Assembly: GCA_014802625.1 (NCBI GenBank)
Contig: JAAVBX010000005.1
Location: 72,000 to 119,592 of the forward strand
From: a bacterium
Lineage (GTDB): Bacteria; Bacteroidota; Bacteroidia; Bacteroidales; Muribaculaceae
Direction of reading: 5' to 3'
DNA length: 47,593 bases
Below, piece after piece: positions 16,369 through 24,579 of the stretch. Both the position numbers and the translations under genes were made by a program. The notes under the pieces are model-generated. The model did not search any database, was not told where the DNA came from, and saw only the letters and a list, made by a program, of their open reading frames with translations. Within the stretch, counting starts at the first letter, position 1. Each line of letters opens with the position of its first letter.

Positions 16369-17361
16369 ATGGCAAGAAAACGCCCCACGATATATTTTGA
16401 CGGTCAGATGACCATTCCCTTTGAAGAATTCAATATCCCCGCGCACATCCCGGTGCCTGACGGGGGTGTGCTTCGTACGGAAGACTATCCGCAGGTAAGG
16501 CATACCGATAATCCGGCGACGCGCGTGATAAACTACATGTCGTTCGGCTCCGGATCAAGCGGCAACTGCTCATATGTCGGCACCAAGCACGGTGGATTTT
16601 TAATCGATGCAGGCGTGAAGGCGGAGGATGTAATGATGACACTCAAGGCTAATGGTGTGAGAATGGAGAATGTGAAGGGAATTTTGCTGACCCATGACCA
16701 TTCCGACCATGTGAAATACGCCTACACGCTGCTCCGGGCCAATAAGCATATGCGGCTTTTCTGCACAAACCGTGTGCTGAACGGAGTGCTGCGCCGACAC
16801 GGCATCTCGAAGCGAATCAAGGACTATCATGTGCCTATCTTCAAAGAGATACCCTTCAAGCTGGCCGAGACGGAAATCACTGCCTTCGACGTGCCGCATG
16901 ACGGCACGGATAACATGGGCTTCTCCATCAACTACGACAATCGCAATTTCGTCATCGCCACAGACCTCGGGAGGATTACGGAGCGTGCGTATCACTATAT
17001 GAGCCGGGCTAACTATCTTGTAATAGAGGCCAATTACGATCTGCAGATGCTATTATACGGCCCCTATCCCGAATATCTCAAGAGCCGCATCCGCACAGAT
17101 CGCGGTCATCTCGACAACAGTGACACCGCTGCATTTCTGAAGGAGATATGGACGCCGGATCTTAAATATATATTCCTTTGTCATCTTTCAAAAGATAACA
17201 ACACTCCGGCTAAAGCTCTCAAGGCTGTGCGCGAGGCTCTCGAATCACGCGGCATTAAAATCGGAGGTGGAGATGAAACATTGTCGGATCGCGAGGCCGA
17301 CGTCCAGCTCAAGGCTCTCCCGAGGTTCGACCCGACACGCTGGTATGTCTTCCGACCATGA
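16369..17361 (+). CDS. MBL-fold metallo-hydrolase, YycJ/WalJ type
   Basis: A 330-residue metallo-beta-lactamase-fold protein. The YycJ/WalJ signature SFGSGSSGNC (58-67) precedes the metal-binding loop THDHSDH (His109, His111, Asp113, His114). Further ligands likely lie in FDVPHDGTDNMGF, FVIATDLG and IFLCHLS. Relatives act as exonucleases or phosphodiesterases linked to DNA replication and cell-wall regulation; the substrate here is unknown. About 55 residues precede the domain, longer than usual. The ATG at 16369 is kept because the extension is open and coding-like, but Met57 is an alternative start. It is downstream of the RsmI-like gene. Confidence 0.82.
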   Translation: MARKRPTIYFDGQMTIPFEEFNIPAHIPVPDGGVLRTEDYPQVRHTDNPATRVINYMSFGSGSSGNCSYVGTKHGGFLIDAGVKAEDVMMTLKANGVRMENVKGILLTHDHSDHVKYAYTLLRANKHMRLFCTNRVLNGVLRRHGISKRIKDYHVPIFKEIPFKLAETEITAFDVPHDGTDNMGFSINYDNRNFVIATDLGRITERAYHYMSRANYLVIEANYDLQMLLYGPYPEYLKSRIRTDRGHLDNSDTAAFLKEIWTPDLKYIFLCHLSKDNNTPAKALKAVREALESRGIKIGGGDETLSDREADVQLKALPRFDPTRWYVFRP

Positions 17362-17440
17362 CGGTTGATATGAACCTTGTCACACTCTGAACCCCTTCTT
17401 TGACAGACAGGCTCCAACACACCGACAGGTAAAAGCCGGG

Positions 17441-18010
17441 TCAACTCTGGTGCTTCTTAATCAGAACGATGTTGACCAACGGACCGGAATGGCCGGACTC
17501 CGTCTTCGCTGTCAGCGTCTCCATTATGAGGTGTCCCGGGCCGAAATCATATACGGCCATTTCGGTCTCATGGCGTGGGGGATAGTAATCGGTCACCATA
17601 AGGGAATCCGGAATCTCAAGACTCGTCAGCAGATACTGCATCAGCTCTTCCGGGACTAGGTCGCCGAGATAAAGGTTTTTCAGGCGCGCTTTCGTGGGGG
17701 AGAGAACCTTTACCGACCATTGTCCGGGCGCACCCTGAATATCGGTATAGAGTGGACGGCCCGAGCCATCGGTCAGTATGCCCTGAAAATCATATTCGGC
17801 CGAGTCAAGGGGTTGGTCGACATTCATCGCGTCCATTATGGAGCGGATGGTCATTGCGATGTCGTTATCGGCATGAGGCTCGTCGGACGTTACAACATGG
17901 GTGGAGTCGGAGGCTCCCGTATTACCGGATGAGCATCCGCCCAGCGACAAAAACGTAATAATTAAGAGCATTCCCGCACAAAAGCGGATGTCGGCAGTGA
18001 GGTCTTTCAT
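17441..18010 (-). CDS. Hypothetical lipoprotein
   Basis: A 189-residue protein with a lipoprotein signal peptide: basic start, hydrophobic core MLLIITFLSL and lipobox LGGC, so Cys26 would carry the lipid. It is followed by a Ser/Asp-rich tether. The mature part (about 50-189) is a small globular domain with YDFQGILTDGSGRP and LYLGDLVPEELMQYLL. I cannot assign it to a named family. The ATG at 18008-18010 was chosen because it gives a compact signal peptide; an ATG 7 codons upstream is possible. It converges with the MBL gene. Confidence 0.7.
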   Translation of the reverse strand: MKDLTADIRFCAGMLLIITFLSLGGCSSGNTGASDSTHVVTSDEPHADNDIAMTIRSIMDAMNVDQPLDSAEYDFQGILTDGSGRPLYTDIQGAPGQWSVKVLSPTKARLKNLYLGDLVPEELMQYLLTSLEIPDSLMVTDYYPPRHETEMAVYDFGPGHLIMETLTAKTESGHSGPLVNIVLIKKHQS

Positions 18011-18110
18011 CTGAATCAACGAATTAGTCACGGTATATTAACAATTATGGCCGGATAAATCTTATATTTGTATTTAACATTTTTAAACTTATTAAACTAT
18101 ATTAATGAAT

Positions 18111-18140
18111 AGGGTCCGAATCTGTGAGGATTCGGACCCT
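18111..18140. terminator. Perfect hairpin after the POT transporter gene
   Basis: AGGGTCCGAATC (18111-18122) pairs with GATTCGGACCCT (18129-18140) across a 6-nt loop. It is 31 bp past the stop of the POT gene on the minus strand. No strong T-run follows on either strand. Confidence 0.6.
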
Positions 18141-18171
18141 ATATGATTGAGTCAACGGATAGGAGCGGATA

Positions 18172-19734
18172 TTACTGTTTCTCGTCGGTGACGCGTTCGA
18201 GCCATTTCACCATAGCGAGCATAGCGCCCATCGAGATGAAGCAGACACCGGCGAAGATGACCCAAGCCTCCCAGATGGGACATGCGTTATAGATCAGCGG
18301 GCCAATCCAGAGCAGGAGGTTGCCGACTGCGGTTGCGCCCAGCCAGAGGCCCTGACAGAGACCCTGGAGATGCTTCGGAGCAACCTTGGATACGAACGAC
18401 AGACCGAGCGGGGAGATGAAGAGTTCGGCGACTGTGAGGAAGAAGTAAAGCAGAATGAGAACCCAAGGTCCGGTCTTCATTGCTTCACGGGCACCGACTT
18501 CCATGTTGCGGAACATCTCACCTGAGGGATAACCGTCGATTGCGCAGACAACAGTCAGGAAGATATACGCGATCGCGGCGAGACCCATACCGATCGCAAT
18601 CTTGCGGGGAGTGGAGATAACCTTGCCACGGCGTGCGAGTGAAGCGAAGAACCACATGATGACCGGAGTCAGCAGAATCACGAAACAGGGGTTGAGTGCC
18701 TGCCAGATTTCAGGTGCGATGGAGTCGGTCTTAACGAAGTCGCGGGCGAAGAGGGAGAGGGATGTGCCGTTCTGATGGAAAGAGAACCAGAAGAAGATTG
18801 CGATGCCCAGCACTGCGAAGAGTGCGCCCATGCGCTGCTTGATCTCGGTGGCCATGGCTCGTTTCTCTTCGGCTGTATATTTGACCGTCTCGGCAGCCTC
18901 CTTCTTTGCGGGAGAGGGGAGACCCTTCTTGGTGAAGAGGAATATGCAGAGGGAGATAAGCATGGCTGCCACGGAGGCGATGAAGGAGTAATGGATACCC
19001 TCGTTGAATATCTGGAGATACTGTGTGCAGAAATTGCTGATGGCCTCGGGGCTTGCGACAGCGGCATCGAAGTTTCCGTTGGTGGCGGCGGTGGCGAGAG
19101 CGTAGAGGTTGTTGATATTCTGCATCCCACCCTCGACCATATTGTCAGTCACGCTGAGGTATTGATGACAGAGCGCGGGAAGATCGGCGTTATATACCAT
19201 CTCATGCACGCCGAGCCACCATGAGCGGAGCATGGGCGCCACGAAAGGAGCGATGAGACCGCCGACATTGATGAATACATAGAAGATCTGGAAGCCGGAG
19301 TCGCGCTGTGCGGCATATTTGGGATTGTCGTAGAGCTGACCCACGATTGCCTGAAGGTTACCCTTGAATAGACCATTGCCGAAAGCGATCAGGAAGAGCG
19401 CGCAGCAGGTGAGGGTGAGGAGCCAAGTGGTATTCTCGGCAGTGGCGAAGATCGGGATAGAGAGCACGATGTAGCCCAGAGTCATGATTACGAGACCTGT
19501 GATGATCGTGCCCTTGTAGTTCTGTGTGCGGTCGGCGATGATACCGCCGACGAGGCTCAGCACATAAATGCCGGCGTAGAAGAAGGAATAGATAAGGGTC
19601 GAAGTCTCCTCCTTGAGGCCGAACTTAGAGCAAAGGAAGAGCACGAGCACGGCATTCATGATATAATAGCCGAAGCGTTCGCCCATGTTGCTCAACGCGG
19701 CTGGGATGAGGCCCTTTGGTTGGTTTTTGAACAT
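18172..19734 (-). CDS. POT family proton-dependent oligopeptide transporter
   Basis: A 520-residue inner-membrane protein of the POT/PTR2 family, importing di- and tripeptides with protons. About 12-14 helices are visible. The N-terminus reads SNMGERFGYY (15-24), matching the family's ERFxYY motif, followed by LIYSFFYAGIYVLSLVGGIIADR (motif A region) and the late FISPLGLSFVSKVAP signature. The first acidic residue of the canonical ExxER motif is Asn16 here. It is the last gene of the greA-hit-sufE-POT cluster, 35 nt after sufE, and ends before a perfect hairpin. Peptide import next to a dipeptidase gene upstream fits amino-acid scavenging. Confidence 0.88.
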   Translation of the reverse strand: MFKNQPKGLIPAALSNMGERFGYYIMNAVLVLFLCSKFGLKEETSTLIYSFFYAGIYVLSLVGGIIADRTQNYKGTIITGLVIMTLGYIVLSIPIFATAENTTWLLTLTCCALFLIAFGNGLFKGNLQAIVGQLYDNPKYAAQRDSGFQIFYVFINVGGLIAPFVAPMLRSWWLGVHEMVYNADLPALCHQYLSVTDNMVEGGMQNINNLYALATAATNGNFDAAVASPEAISNFCTQYLQIFNEGIHYSFIASVAAMLISLCIFLFTKKGLPSPAKKEAAETVKYTAEEKRAMATEIKQRMGALFAVLGIAIFFWFSFHQNGTSLSLFARDFVKTDSIAPEIWQALNPCFVILLTPVIMWFFASLARRGKVISTPRKIAIGMGLAAIAYIFLTVVCAIDGYPSGEMFRNMEVGAREAMKTGPWVLILLYFFLTVAELFISPLGLSFVSKVAPKHLQGLCQGLWLGATAVGNLLLWIGPLIYNACPIWEAWVIFAGVCFISMGAMLAMVKWLERVTDEKQ

Positions 19735-19769
19735 AAGGTATTTATGATTTAGGTTAGTAATTCCTTAAG

Positions 19770-20207
19770 TTAGGCATTGCCGGCGTCTTCGAGAGCCTTG
19801 AAAGCGCGGGCATAATTCTTTATCTGCTTCACCATCGCCAGGAGCCCGTTGGAGCGGGTGGGGGAGAGATGGGTGCTGAGGCCGATCTTATCGATGAAAT
19901 AGAGGTCGGCGTCGAGGATTTCGGCCGGGGTATGGTCGTTGAGCACTTTAAGCAGGAGGGAAGCGATACCCTTGACAATCATGGCGTCGGAGTCGGCCTC
20001 GAATGCGATTGTGCCGTTGTCGCGGCGGTCAGCCTTGATCCACACGCGACTCTGGCACCCCTCGATCAGATGAGCAGGAGTCTTGTCGGCTTCCGGATAG
20101 GGTGGAAGCGTATTTCCGAGGTCGATGATGTAGGCGTAGCGGTCCATCCAGTCGGTCAATTCGCTGAATTCCTCTACGATTTCATCCTGAATCTCATTTA
20201 TAGTCAT
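19770..20207 (-). CDS. sufE: SufE-family cysteine desulfurase sulfur acceptor
   Basis: A 145-residue cytoplasmic protein that takes persulfide sulfur from SufS and passes it to the SufBCD scaffold for iron-sulfur cluster assembly. The acceptor Cys51 lies in HLIEGCQSRVWI, the family motif. The N-terminus MTINEIQDEIVEEFSELTDW and length are standard. The true ATG is at 20205-20207; a longer open frame upstream overlaps the HIT gene and is not family-like. Only 4 nt separate it from the HIT gene, so translation is probably coupled. No other suf genes are in the window. Confidence 0.9.
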   Translation of the reverse strand: MTINEIQDEIVEEFSELTDWMDRYAYIIDLGNTLPPYPEADKTPAHLIEGCQSRVWIKADRRDNGTIAFEADSDAMIVKGIASLLLKVLNDHTPAEILDADLYFIDKIGLSTHLSPTRSNGLLAMVKQIKNYARAFKALEDAGNA

Positions 20208-20211
20208 ACCG

Positions 20212-20604
20212 TTATTTGAATTTAGAGGCGATCGCGAGGGCCACCTGTTGCATACGCTCCGGATCGGGATCGGCAATCTTGTTCTTGAAATCCATGTCGC
20301 CCTCCTTTGAGAGGGGTATGAGGTGGATGTGAGCGTGTGGCACTTCGAGTCCAAGCACAGCCATTCCGACCTTTCGGCAAGGGATGGCGTCCTTGATGGC
20401 GACGGTGACACGTTTGGCGAACTTCATCATCTCACCGATTTCTTCGTCGGAGAGGTCGAAGATGTAGTCGGTCTCATGTTTGGGCACTACGAGTGTATGT
20501 CCCCAATTTACCGGATTGATATCCAGAAAAGCGAAAAAGCGATCATCCTCCGCTATCTTATAGCAGGGGATGTCGCCCTTTATAATCATTGAGAAAATTG
20601 TCAT
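20212..20604 (-). CDS. HIT family nucleotide-binding hydrolase
   Basis: A 130-residue histidine-triad protein. The catalytic triad is H90-A-H92-I-H94 in VPHAHIHLIP. The N-terminal FSMIIKGDIPCYKIAEDD and DINPVNWGHTLVVPK are typical of Hint/HinT-like phosphoramidases that hydrolyse AMP-linked compounds. It lies between greA (2 nt away) and sufE (4 nt away) in one operon. The physiological substrate is unknown. Confidence 0.9.
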   Translation of the reverse strand: MTIFSMIIKGDIPCYKIAEDDRFFAFLDINPVNWGHTLVVPKHETDYIFDLSDEEIGEMMKFAKRVTVAIKDAIPCRKVGMAVLGLEVPHAHIHLIPLSKEGDMDFKNKIADPDPERMQQVALAIASKFK

Positions 20605-20606
20605 TG

Positions 20607-21068
20607 TCAGATTTCGATCTTAAGAATTTCGAAAGTCATCTCGCCGACGGGAACCTGGCATTTCACCTGATCGCCGACTTTATGTCCGAGGAGAGCCGCC
20701 GCGATGGGAGTTGTGGATGCGAGCTTGTTCTCGCGGAGATTAGCCTCGCTTTCGGTGACGATAGTGTAGGTCATGACCATGCCGTTGGCGAGATTCTTGA
20801 TAGTCACCTTGTTCAGGAGCTGCACTTCGTCGGTGTTGAGCTGCGAGTCATCGATGATTCGTGCGCCGGCGACGAGTTCCTTGAGTTTGGCGATTTTCAT
20901 CTCAAGCATACCCTGAGCCTCCTTGGCGGCGTCATATTCGGCGTTTTCAGAAAGGTCGCCCTTGTCGCGGGCCTCAGCGATAGCGGCTTTGATGGCGGGA
21001 CGCTGAGCCTCGAGTTCAGCCAGCTCCTGCATTTTCTTGTTGTATCCTTCTTGAGTAAGGTATACCAT
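20607..21068 (-). CDS. greA: Transcription elongation factor GreA
   Basis: A 153-residue factor that rescues backtracked RNA polymerase by stimulating transcript cleavage. The N-terminal coiled coil (about 1-75) carries the acidic tip ENAEYDAAKEAQ with the catalytic acidic pair. The C-terminal FKBP-like domain (80-153) has SPIAAALLGHKVGDQV-like and GEMTFEILKIE. Length is normal. It is the promoter-proximal gene of the greA-hit-sufE-POT cluster and is preceded by a structured leader of about 130 nt. Confidence 0.93.
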   Translation of the reverse strand: MVYLTQEGYNKKMQELAELEAQRPAIKAAIAEARDKGDLSENAEYDAAKEAQGMLEMKIAKLKELVAGARIIDDSQLNTDEVQLLNKVTIKNLANGMVMTYTIVTESEANLRENKLASTTPIAAALLGHKVGDQVKCQVPVGEMTFEILKIEI

Positions 21069-21152
21069 GGTGCAAAATTTTTAGTAATCGGAATTAGAGA
21101 TAAAAAGTTAAGGCGCCCCCTTGGCGGTGGTGCCCCTTTGCTATGGTGAAAG

Positions 21153-21194
21153 CGGCTGATTGACGCCGGAGGGAGTCCGGTCGGGAATCAGCCG
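21153..21194 (-). promoter_or_regulatory. Structured 5' leader hairpin of the greA operon
   Basis: CGGCTGATT (21153-21161) pairs with AATCAGCCG (21186-21194) and encloses a second stem CCGGA/TCCGG with a 5-nt loop. It lies between the greA promoter and its start codon. There is no T-run, so a simple terminator for the upstream dipeptidase gene is less likely, although that role cannot be excluded. Confidence 0.5.
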
Positions 21195-21205
21195 TTTATC
21201 ACTTG

Positions 21206-21237
21206 CAAAGGTACTAAAAATTTCAACGCATAGCAAA
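21206..21237 (-). promoter_or_regulatory. Consensus promoter of the greA operon
   Basis: Minus-strand TTTG (21234-21237), 20 nt, TACCTTTG (21206-21213). Confidence 0.75.
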
Positions 21238-21263
21238 TTAGAACGGTGAAAAAACGTAAAAAG

Positions 21264-22913
21264 TTATTTCTTGATTAAGAAATGGTCTCCCGTTTCTTTT
21301 ACGATGCGTTCATAGTATTGCTTGTCATAACCCGGGAAATCGGGATAAAGAGGAATTCCATATTCGTTATATTGGAAATCACCCTTGTCGTCGACTTTCT
21401 TCATATTACCGTCCATGAATCTCACGAGCAGATACTGCGCCAGATTCCGGTAAGCGTCGGTAGCCTCCTTTGCGATGGCGGCACCCTCCCAGTTGACTTC
21501 CTTGATTACGCCGTCAATGTCGCCTGCATTGACCATTTCGGCAAGTTGCGCCTCCTTTGGAGCACGGGTTGAGATAAATTTCTTCTCCAGATCTCCCTGC
21601 ACTTTGCGGATGTCGGGAATCATCAGGTCATATCGGTTGTAGGCCTGATTCGCCACCCAGTTGTTCATCCAGAAATTGGAGTTCATGTCGAAGGTGTTTA
21701 TGTCGCCGTGCTGCAACTCCGCCGGCACTTCGGTCATGGAGCAATAGAATGGCATATAGACGGTGGTATTGGTATCGTCGGTTCCGAACCAGATGACACC
21801 TCCTACGGGGTCGGGCAACCAGTCGCGGCTTTGGCTGACGAAGCTCCAGCCGGTCTGTTGGGTACCGATTGCACGTTCGTGGCAATATTCCTTTCCGTCG
21901 ACCTCAAAAGACATGGGGCGCCAGCGGTAGGGGACGTGGTTGGGACCTGCGCCGACATCCTGCGTCATATCGTAAGGGGTGCCCTGGAAGAGATCGCGCA
22001 TTGCATCCTGCATACCGGCGAGGTCGACTTTCTTTTCAGGGATGAAATAGAGGGGCATAGGCTCATCATTGTCGGCGTTGACCCATGCGAAATATTGCTC
22101 GGCCTCGGGGGTGTAACGGCGGAAATACGTCCATACGCGTCCGTCGCATCCCCGGCGAGTGTCAGCAGTGTGGTGTTCGAAAGCGTCTGCGAAAGAGAAA
22201 TCCTCATCCTTGCCGTTGAAATAACCGCGTTTGCGGGCGAAGGGGATAAGGTCTTTGGCATAGCGGACGTTCTCCTTATCCTTGAGATTCACCTTGCGGA
22301 TACGTGGTTCGTTGGCATGGCCGGAGATAGCATCATCGGGGATGCGCACGGCGATCCAGACGGCACCCTTCTCGGCTCCTTTGCCGATCATTTCCATGAC
22401 CCATACCTCATCCTTGTCGGCGATAGAGAAAGATTCACCGCTTGAGGCGTAGCCGTATTTGTCGACGAGGTCGGTCATCACATCGATAGCCTCGCGGGCG
22501 GTTTTTGCACGTTCGAGGGCGATTTGCATCAGCGATCCATAGTCGATGATGGAGTTGCCGGTGGTATCGACGAGTTCCTCATGGCCCCCCCATGTTGACT
22601 CGGCGATGCAGAGCTGGTGTTCGTTCATATTGCCGACTACGTTGTAAGTGTGGGCCGGCTGAGGAATTTCACCGAGGGGTTTGCCTGTATCCCATTCCAC
22701 GACTTTCCGCATCGCCCCCTTCGGGTGGTCAGCGGCGGGAGTGTGGGTCAGCATACCGTAGAGATTGTGAGAGTCGGCGGCATAAGTCACCATTACGGAT
22801 CCGTCGGCGGTAGCTTTCTTTCCTGCGATAAGGTTGGTGCAGGCGTCGGCCGTCTGCGGCGACAGAGCGGAGGCGCCCAAAAGCATTGCCGGTAGAATAT
22901 GGATAAGTTTCAT
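21264..22913 (-). CDS. C69 family dipeptidase (PepD-like Ntn hydrolase)
   Basis: A 549-residue exported peptidase of family C69/U34. The signal peptide MKLIHILPAMLLGASALSPQ... ends at TADA, leaving Cys25 of CTNLIAGKKATADGS as the new N-terminal nucleophile, as in Ntn hydrolases. Other family parts are ADSHNLYG, VVGNMNEHQLCIAESTWGG and GESFSIADKDEVWVMEMIGKG. It cleaves dipeptides and probably acts in the periplasm. It has a standard promoter and is monocistronic. The nearby POT transporter could import products. Confidence 0.9.
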   Translation of the reverse strand: MKLIHILPAMLLGASALSPQTADACTNLIAGKKATADGSVMVTYAADSHNLYGMLTHTPAADHPKGAMRKVVEWDTGKPLGEIPQPAHTYNVVGNMNEHQLCIAESTWGGHEELVDTTGNSIIDYGSLMQIALERAKTAREAIDVMTDLVDKYGYASSGESFSIADKDEVWVMEMIGKGAEKGAVWIAVRIPDDAISGHANEPRIRKVNLKDKENVRYAKDLIPFARKRGYFNGKDEDFSFADAFEHHTADTRRGCDGRVWTYFRRYTPEAEQYFAWVNADNDEPMPLYFIPEKKVDLAGMQDAMRDLFQGTPYDMTQDVGAGPNHVPYRWRPMSFEVDGKEYCHERAIGTQQTGWSFVSQSRDWLPDPVGGVIWFGTDDTNTTVYMPFYCSMTEVPAELQHGDINTFDMNSNFWMNNWVANQAYNRYDLMIPDIRKVQGDLEKKFISTRAPKEAQLAEMVNAGDIDGVIKEVNWEGAAIAKEATDAYRNLAQYLLVRFMDGNMKKVDDKGDFQYNEYGIPLYPDFPGYDKQYYERIVKETGDHFLIKK

Positions 22914-23124
22914 AATGTGTAGAATGTCATTGATGTTAGAAGGAATCAGCTAATTCACTCTGCGGCGATTCCGGGGATTGCTGAGAGACGCGGATTCACC
23001 TGCAAAGATAATACTTTTTGGCGTAAAACAAACATTTGCCTCCATAAATTCTTTAAACTGTCGCTGCCCGCAGTAACCCCCGGTTTATTTAATATTCGTT
23101 GGCGGTATTTCTCTATATTGTCAG
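22914..23124. other. Intergenic region with the dipeptidase promoter
   Basis: Apart from the promoter at 23003-23032, I see no gene, tRNA or strong hairpin. Base composition shifts to AT-rich beyond 23030, which may mark the edge of the accessory island. Confidence 0.5.
23003..23032 (-). promoter_or_regulatory. Promoter of the C69 dipeptidase gene
   Basis: Minus-strand TTTG (23029-23032), 18 nt, TATCTTTG (23003-23010). The leader to the ATG at 22913 is about 85 nt. Confidence 0.65.
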
Positions 23125-23295
23125 CTACATGCATATTCGGTTGAGTATCTCCGACATGGTGTGGCCTTGAATTGACGTAGTAAACACGGTCTTTTCTCCA
23201 TCGTTAATAGTTGGCAACAGTTGTTTGTTCAATATGCGAGTGTTTCGGTTATATTTATCCATCAGATTGTAATCAAGTTCTTCAAGAAACTTGAC
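23125..23295 (-). pseudogene. Unrecognised decayed reading frame with in-frame TAG
   Basis: A 56-codon open stretch ends in TAG at 23125-23127 and contains coding-like sequence (FLEELDYNLMDKYNRN, ILNKQLLPTINDGEKT). Immediately upstream in the same frame, across a single TAG codon (23296-23298), the frame continues with LTQSDFFISDN. This looks like one protein segment interrupted by a nonsense mutation. There is no start context. I do not recognise the family. A 45-residue protein could begin at Met (23262), but the upstream continuation argues for a relic. Confidence 0.4.
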
Positions 23296-23350
23296 CTAAT
23301 TATCGGAGATGAAGAAATCAGATTGCGTTAAAATGCAGATAAAACATAGG

Positions 23351-23956
23351 TTATGATGTTATCATCTTCAAGTCAAAGAACATGACACGGCTTCTCAGAA
23401 TATCTTCTACTGATATTCCGAAAGCATCTTTTTCACTTTGCTCAGACTTATAAAGGGGCTTAAAACCATTCTTAAGATAATAATGGATAGTGGAGTCCGT
23501 GTTGTAGGCATCAACGAGCATATAACGACAGGCTGCCTTGTTATTCTCATCCACAAACCAGTATTTGAGGGCATCCATGAGTTGACTACCTATTTTCAAT
23601 CCCTTCCCCTGAAATGTTTTGTTCACACCAAGACGACCAATCAATACCGCCGGATAACTACGATGTCGTTTTTGCTGTGGTATTTTTCGTTGGAGAGCAT
23701 TTCGGGATGGATTGTCAAGCGTATAAGTCTTTATGCCATCATAGGAGAGGGTTGCAATCGCGATGATTTCACGCTGATTCTCTCTGTTTATCCAACAATA
23801 AGTTTTGCCGAGCAATTCTTCCTCGTAAAGAAACACATCATTGCTGAAAAATTCATCAAGGTCTTCATCTCCACAAGAAAACGGGTCACAGTAGTCTGCA
23901 ACCTCCTTGGTATAAGGCACCATAAAGGTGTTTTCTACGAAACTATATACTGCCAT
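23351..23956 (-). CDS. GNAT acetyltransferase, candidate TacT/AtaT-like toxin
   Basis: A 201-residue GNAT-fold enzyme. The acetyl-CoA loop RLGVNKTFQGKG (108-119) followed by LKIGSQLMDAL matches the LAVD..YQGKGLG..LL pattern of TacT/AtaT-type toxins, which acetylate charged tRNAs and block translation. Tyr159/Tyr160 in STIHYYLKNGFKPL sits at the usual general-acid position. The N-terminal YCDPFSCGDEDLDEFF also fits this subgroup. It starts 2 nt after the stop of a 59-residue gene, the usual antitoxin-toxin arrangement. Toxicity is inference; an ordinary GNAT enzyme is possible. Confidence 0.82.
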   Translation of the reverse strand: MAVYSFVENTFMVPYTKEVADYCDPFSCGDEDLDEFFSNDVFLYEEELLGKTYCWINRENQREIIAIATLSYDGIKTYTLDNPSRNALQRKIPQQKRHRSYPAVLIGRLGVNKTFQGKGLKIGSQLMDALKYWFVDENNKAACRYMLVDAYNTDSTIHYYLKNGFKPLYKSEQSEKDAFGISVEDILRSRVMFFDLKMITS

Positions 23957-23958
23957 TG

Positions 23959-24138
23959 TTAGCTTTTGCGGGGAGGGAATATAACGTTCTTTGCGCTCTC
24001 CAACATAGTGGAAAGCACCTTACGCTGTGATTCCGAGAGTTTTGGCGTAGGCAATTTGCCATTGCGCTCCGCTTCCTCTGTGAAGCTTCTTGCATCTTCG
24101 CCCCAAAGTTCGGGGGATGTTTTAATTGTCATTGCCAT
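23959..24138 (-). CDS. 59-residue small protein, candidate antitoxin of the GNAT module
   Basis: The frame begins MAMTIKTSPELWGEDARS (ATG at 24136-24138; a second ATG at 24130-24132) and ends NVIFPPRKS with TAA at 23959-23961. The protein is hydrophilic, with a mid-region helix rich in Glu/Arg (FTEEAERNGKLPTPKLS) and a second helix (SQRKVLSTMLESAK). It does not show an obvious ribbon-helix-helix DUF1778 domain, the usual partner of GNAT toxins. Size, position, the TAAcaATG junction with the GNAT gene and a promoter upstream all suggest an antitoxin. Its family is unknown to me. Confidence 0.68.
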   Translation of the reverse strand: MAMTIKTSPELWGEDARSFTEEAERNGKLPTPKLSESQRKVLSTMLESAKNVIFPPRKS

Positions 24139-24579
24139 AGTTTTATCTCCTTAGTCCTAATTCAAGTATAAATAACATTCGTGAGTGAAAACTTTACGGA
24201 GGTCGGTTGATAGTCTGTCCACAATCCCTCAGATAAAGTTATTCATCGCAAAGATACAACAAAATTCTCACATAATCAGCTTAATAGACAGGTAAAACAT
24301 CTCAACATACTGACTAATGATCGGAACTTGATTTCACCACGATTATTACTACTTATTTATTATATCGTCCATTACCGGATAGGAATGTACGGAATCGGAC
24401 AGCTCTATGAAAATCTTTGCATTGAATATTAGTGTGTTACGGTTTTGGAGCATGGTTTGTATGTATTTTTTTGTGGATCGCTATCTTGATTAAGCTGTCT
24501 CTTCGGGTAGCGGGAACTCCACTCAAACAATGATGAAATCTTAACGATAAGTTAAACAACCTCAAATAACCAAATTCAC
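24139..24579. other. AT-rich intergenic region
   Basis: It contains a -7 box TATCTTTG on the minus strand (24249-24256) for the GNAT module and a weak plus-strand AATCTTTG (near 24413) that may serve the small secreted protein. No gene or strong repeat was seen in the remainder. Confidence 0.45.
24249..24256 (-). promoter_or_regulatory. Likely -7 box of the GNAT module promoter
   Basis: TATCTTTG on the minus strand, about 110 nt upstream of the small gene. No good TTTG is seen at the -33 distance, so the promoter may be weak or need an activator. Confidence 0.45.
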
